A DNA stretch of 64,000 nucleotides from TMED78 sp036337035 (GTDB lineage: Bacteria > Pseudomonadota > Gammaproteobacteria > Steroidobacterales > Rariloculaceae), in NCBI GenBank assembly GCA_036337035.1, contig JAYZFC010000010.1, positions 1 to 64,000 of the forward strand, in the 5' to 3' direction. A program made the position numbers and the translations under genes. Of this stretch, positions 62,693 through 64,000 are shown one piece after another. Within the stretch, counting starts at the first letter, position 1. Each line of letters opens with the position of its first letter. Under the pieces are notes generated by a model, which was not told the origin of the DNA, did not search any database, and worked only from the letters and a program-made list of their open reading frames with translations.

Positions 62693-63877
62693 ATGAAAAC
62701 ACTTAAACTTAATTTTATTGTTCCTTTAATTGGAATTTTCTTTTTGATCACTTCATGTGCTCAGATGGATGTTCAGCGTCAGTCAGCAGCAATTCCTTCT
62801 GCTGAGATACCTATGATGTCTACTGAGAGTATAGCACACCAAGGTTTCTTTTATGTTGGCGGTGATTATGTTGGTGAAGAAGGAAGCGAAACTATGGCTA
62901 ATTCAATGTATGTTGAAGTAATGGTTCCTCATGAAGTTTTATATCCGTATCCAATTGTTTTTCTTCATGGCAATGGTCAAACTGGTGTTGATTATTTACA
63001 AACTCCTGATGGAAGACCTGGTTGGGCTTATGATTTTCTTGAAATGGGATATGTTGTTTATGTACAGGATTATCCAACAAGGGGACGCTCGCAATACATC
63101 CCAGGAGTTAATAGTGATCTAGGAGCAAGAACAGGACCATTGTTAGAGAGGATATTTACAGCTACTGCAACAGAGGCTGACTATCCTCAAGCACCAAAGC
63201 AAACTCAGTGGCCTGGCTCTGGACTGATGGGCGATCCTATTATGGACAATTTTACTAAAACTCAGGTTCAATATGTTACTGGCTATGGTGAGCAAGCAAC
63301 ACTAGCTATTGATGCTAATGTTGCCTTGTTAGACTTGATTGACACACCAGTAATCTTACTAACACACTCTCAAGGCGGTTGGTTTGGCTGGAATATTGCA
63401 GATGAAAGACCTGATTTAGTAAAGACTATAGTAACTATAGAACCAGCAGCTCCACCAATAAGAGGTGTTGATACAACTAATGTTCGCTACAGAGAATCAG
63501 GTGGGCTCTCATGGGGTGTAGGAAATACTCCGATTACATACGACCCACCAATTAGCGAACCTTCTGAATTATCTGTTGAGCTAACAAGTGAAGCGGAAGG
63601 GCCAGATTTAGTTCCATGTTATCAACAAACTGAGCCAGCGAGACAGCTTATTAACCTTACTGACATTCCAGTACTATTTATGAATGGAGAGGGTAGTTAC
63701 CATAGAATATTTGACCATTGTTTAGCTAACTGGCTAAATCAAGCTGGTGTAGATACTGAATATGTCAGAATGGAAGAGGTTGGTCTTCCAGGCAATGGCC
63801 ATATGATGATGCTTGAATTGAATAGTAAGGAAATAGCAGAATACATCCATATTTGGTTAGCCGAAAATATTCTTTAG
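62693..63877 (+). CDS. Alpha/beta-hydrolase lipoprotein
   Basis: A 394-residue envelope hydrolase. The signal ends with lipobox ITSC (Cys at about residue 22). The oxyanion region is VFLHGNGQTGVDYLQTPDGR, the nucleophile elbow is THSQGGW (variant of GxSxG), and a catalytic His is likely in GNGHMMML near the C-terminus. Such hydrolases cleave esters or lactones; the substrate is unknown. GGAG lies nine bases before ATG 62693. It is last in the six-gene operon and is followed by a hairpin. Confidence 0.87.
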   Translation: MKTLKLNFIVPLIGIFFLITSCAQMDVQRQSAAIPSAEIPMMSTESIAHQGFFYVGGDYVGEEGSETMANSMYVEVMVPHEVLYPYPIVFLHGNGQTGVDYLQTPDGRPGWAYDFLEMGYVVYVQDYPTRGRSQYIPGVNSDLGARTGPLLERIFTATATEADYPQAPKQTQWPGSGLMGDPIMDNFTKTQVQYVTGYGEQATLAIDANVALLDLIDTPVILLTHSQGGWFGWNIADERPDLVKTIVTIEPAAPPIRGVDTTNVRYRESGGLSWGVGNTPITYDPPISEPSELSVELTSEAEGPDLVPCYQQTEPARQLINLTDIPVLFMNGEGSYHRIFDHCLANWLNQAGVDTEYVRMEEVGLPGNGHMMMLELNSKEIAEYIHIWLAENIL

Positions 63878-63906
63878 GAGAATATTAGATCTATAGATAT
63901 TTAGGA

Positions 63907-63944
63907 ATTCATGTGATTGATATTAGTATATTGATCACATGAAT
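63907..63944. terminator. Hairpin after the hydrolase gene, probable terminator
   Basis: Eleven-base perfect arms ATTCATGTGAT (63907-63917) and ATCACATGAAT (63934-63944), extendable with one mismatch, lie 30 bases after the last gene of the operon. No long T-run follows, so efficiency is uncertain. No gene is seen from 63878 to the end of the window. Confidence 0.55.
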
Positions 63945-64000
63945 CTTAGATATAATTATTAATACAATAGATATATTATATAAATTATAATAGGAGCCTT

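Noticed and set aside
63911..63940. CRP-type site (TGTGA...TCACA) after the hydrolase gene
   Set aside because: The half-sites are about 20 bases apart instead of 6, and fit a hairpin better.
1..64000. CRISPR arrays, insertion sequences, toxin-antitoxin or phage-defence genes
   Set aside because: No regularly spaced repeats, transposase or integrase motifs, or defence-gene motifs were recognised on either strand.

Overview
The window is AT-rich, tightly packed chromosomal DNA. Most intergenic gaps are under 100 bases, start and stop codons often overlap, and no stretch over 300 bases lacks a gene. Gene content and order are gammaproteobacterial: pepA-holC-valS divergent from lptFG, queG divergent from nnr-tsaE-amidase-miaA-hflX-hflK-hflC-DUF2065-purA, metG divergent from mrp-dcd, purMN near DUF2066-hda, and a homodimeric-type aceE-aceF-lpd operon. 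Low GC, small gaps and missing members of otherwise conserved blocks (mutL, hfq, perM, hisZ) suggest a streamlined marine lineage. A SAR86-like organism is my best guess, but no marker gene here proves it. I see no rRNA, CRISPR array, insertion sequence, integrase or prophage, and one tRNA, tRNA-Glu(CTC).

Layout. Positions 1-4.2 kb hold a SoxC-type molybdoenzyme with a small cytochrome c, and a DUF5916 outer-membrane protein. Positions 4.2-8.5 kb form a 2-oxoglutarate node: ferredoxin, a two-subunit 2-oxoacid:ferredoxin oxidoreductase and an L-2-hydroxyglutarate oxidase-like enzyme. Positions 8.6-15.5 kb carry transporters, proC, nadC, a PuuD-like membrane domain, grxD and an M17 peptidase. 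Positions 15.5-21.9 kb carry the pyruvate dehydrogenase operon and a reductase. Positions 21.9-31.6 kb are housekeeping genes (nth, metG, mrp, dcd, purNM, hda, wrbA, acyP). Positions 31.6-45.5 kb hold the tRNA, lptFG, pepA-holC-valS, rimI-udg, an unusually short proS, dNK-panB-panC and queG. Positions 45.5-54.7 kb hold the nnr-to-purA block.

The most interesting region is 54.8-64 kb. A FecA-like TonB-dependent receptor sits behind a promoter overlapped by two tandem Fur-box-like palindromes. Upstream of it lies a secreted tandem helix-hairpin-helix protein, divergent from a six-gene operon with a third Fur-box-like palindrome between them. The operon encodes a ferric-reductase-like membrane protein, a lipoprotein NHL beta-propeller, a DUF6152 protein whose predicted mature N-terminus is His-His, a secreted protein of unknown function, a second NHL propeller paralogous to the first, and a lipoprotein alpha/beta hydrolase. 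Gaps are 14-31 bases and a hairpin follows the last gene. I read this as one iron-responsive envelope system of unknown chemistry.

Start positions were refined by eye from Shine-Dalgarno sites. Family assignments come from motif recognition, not database searches.
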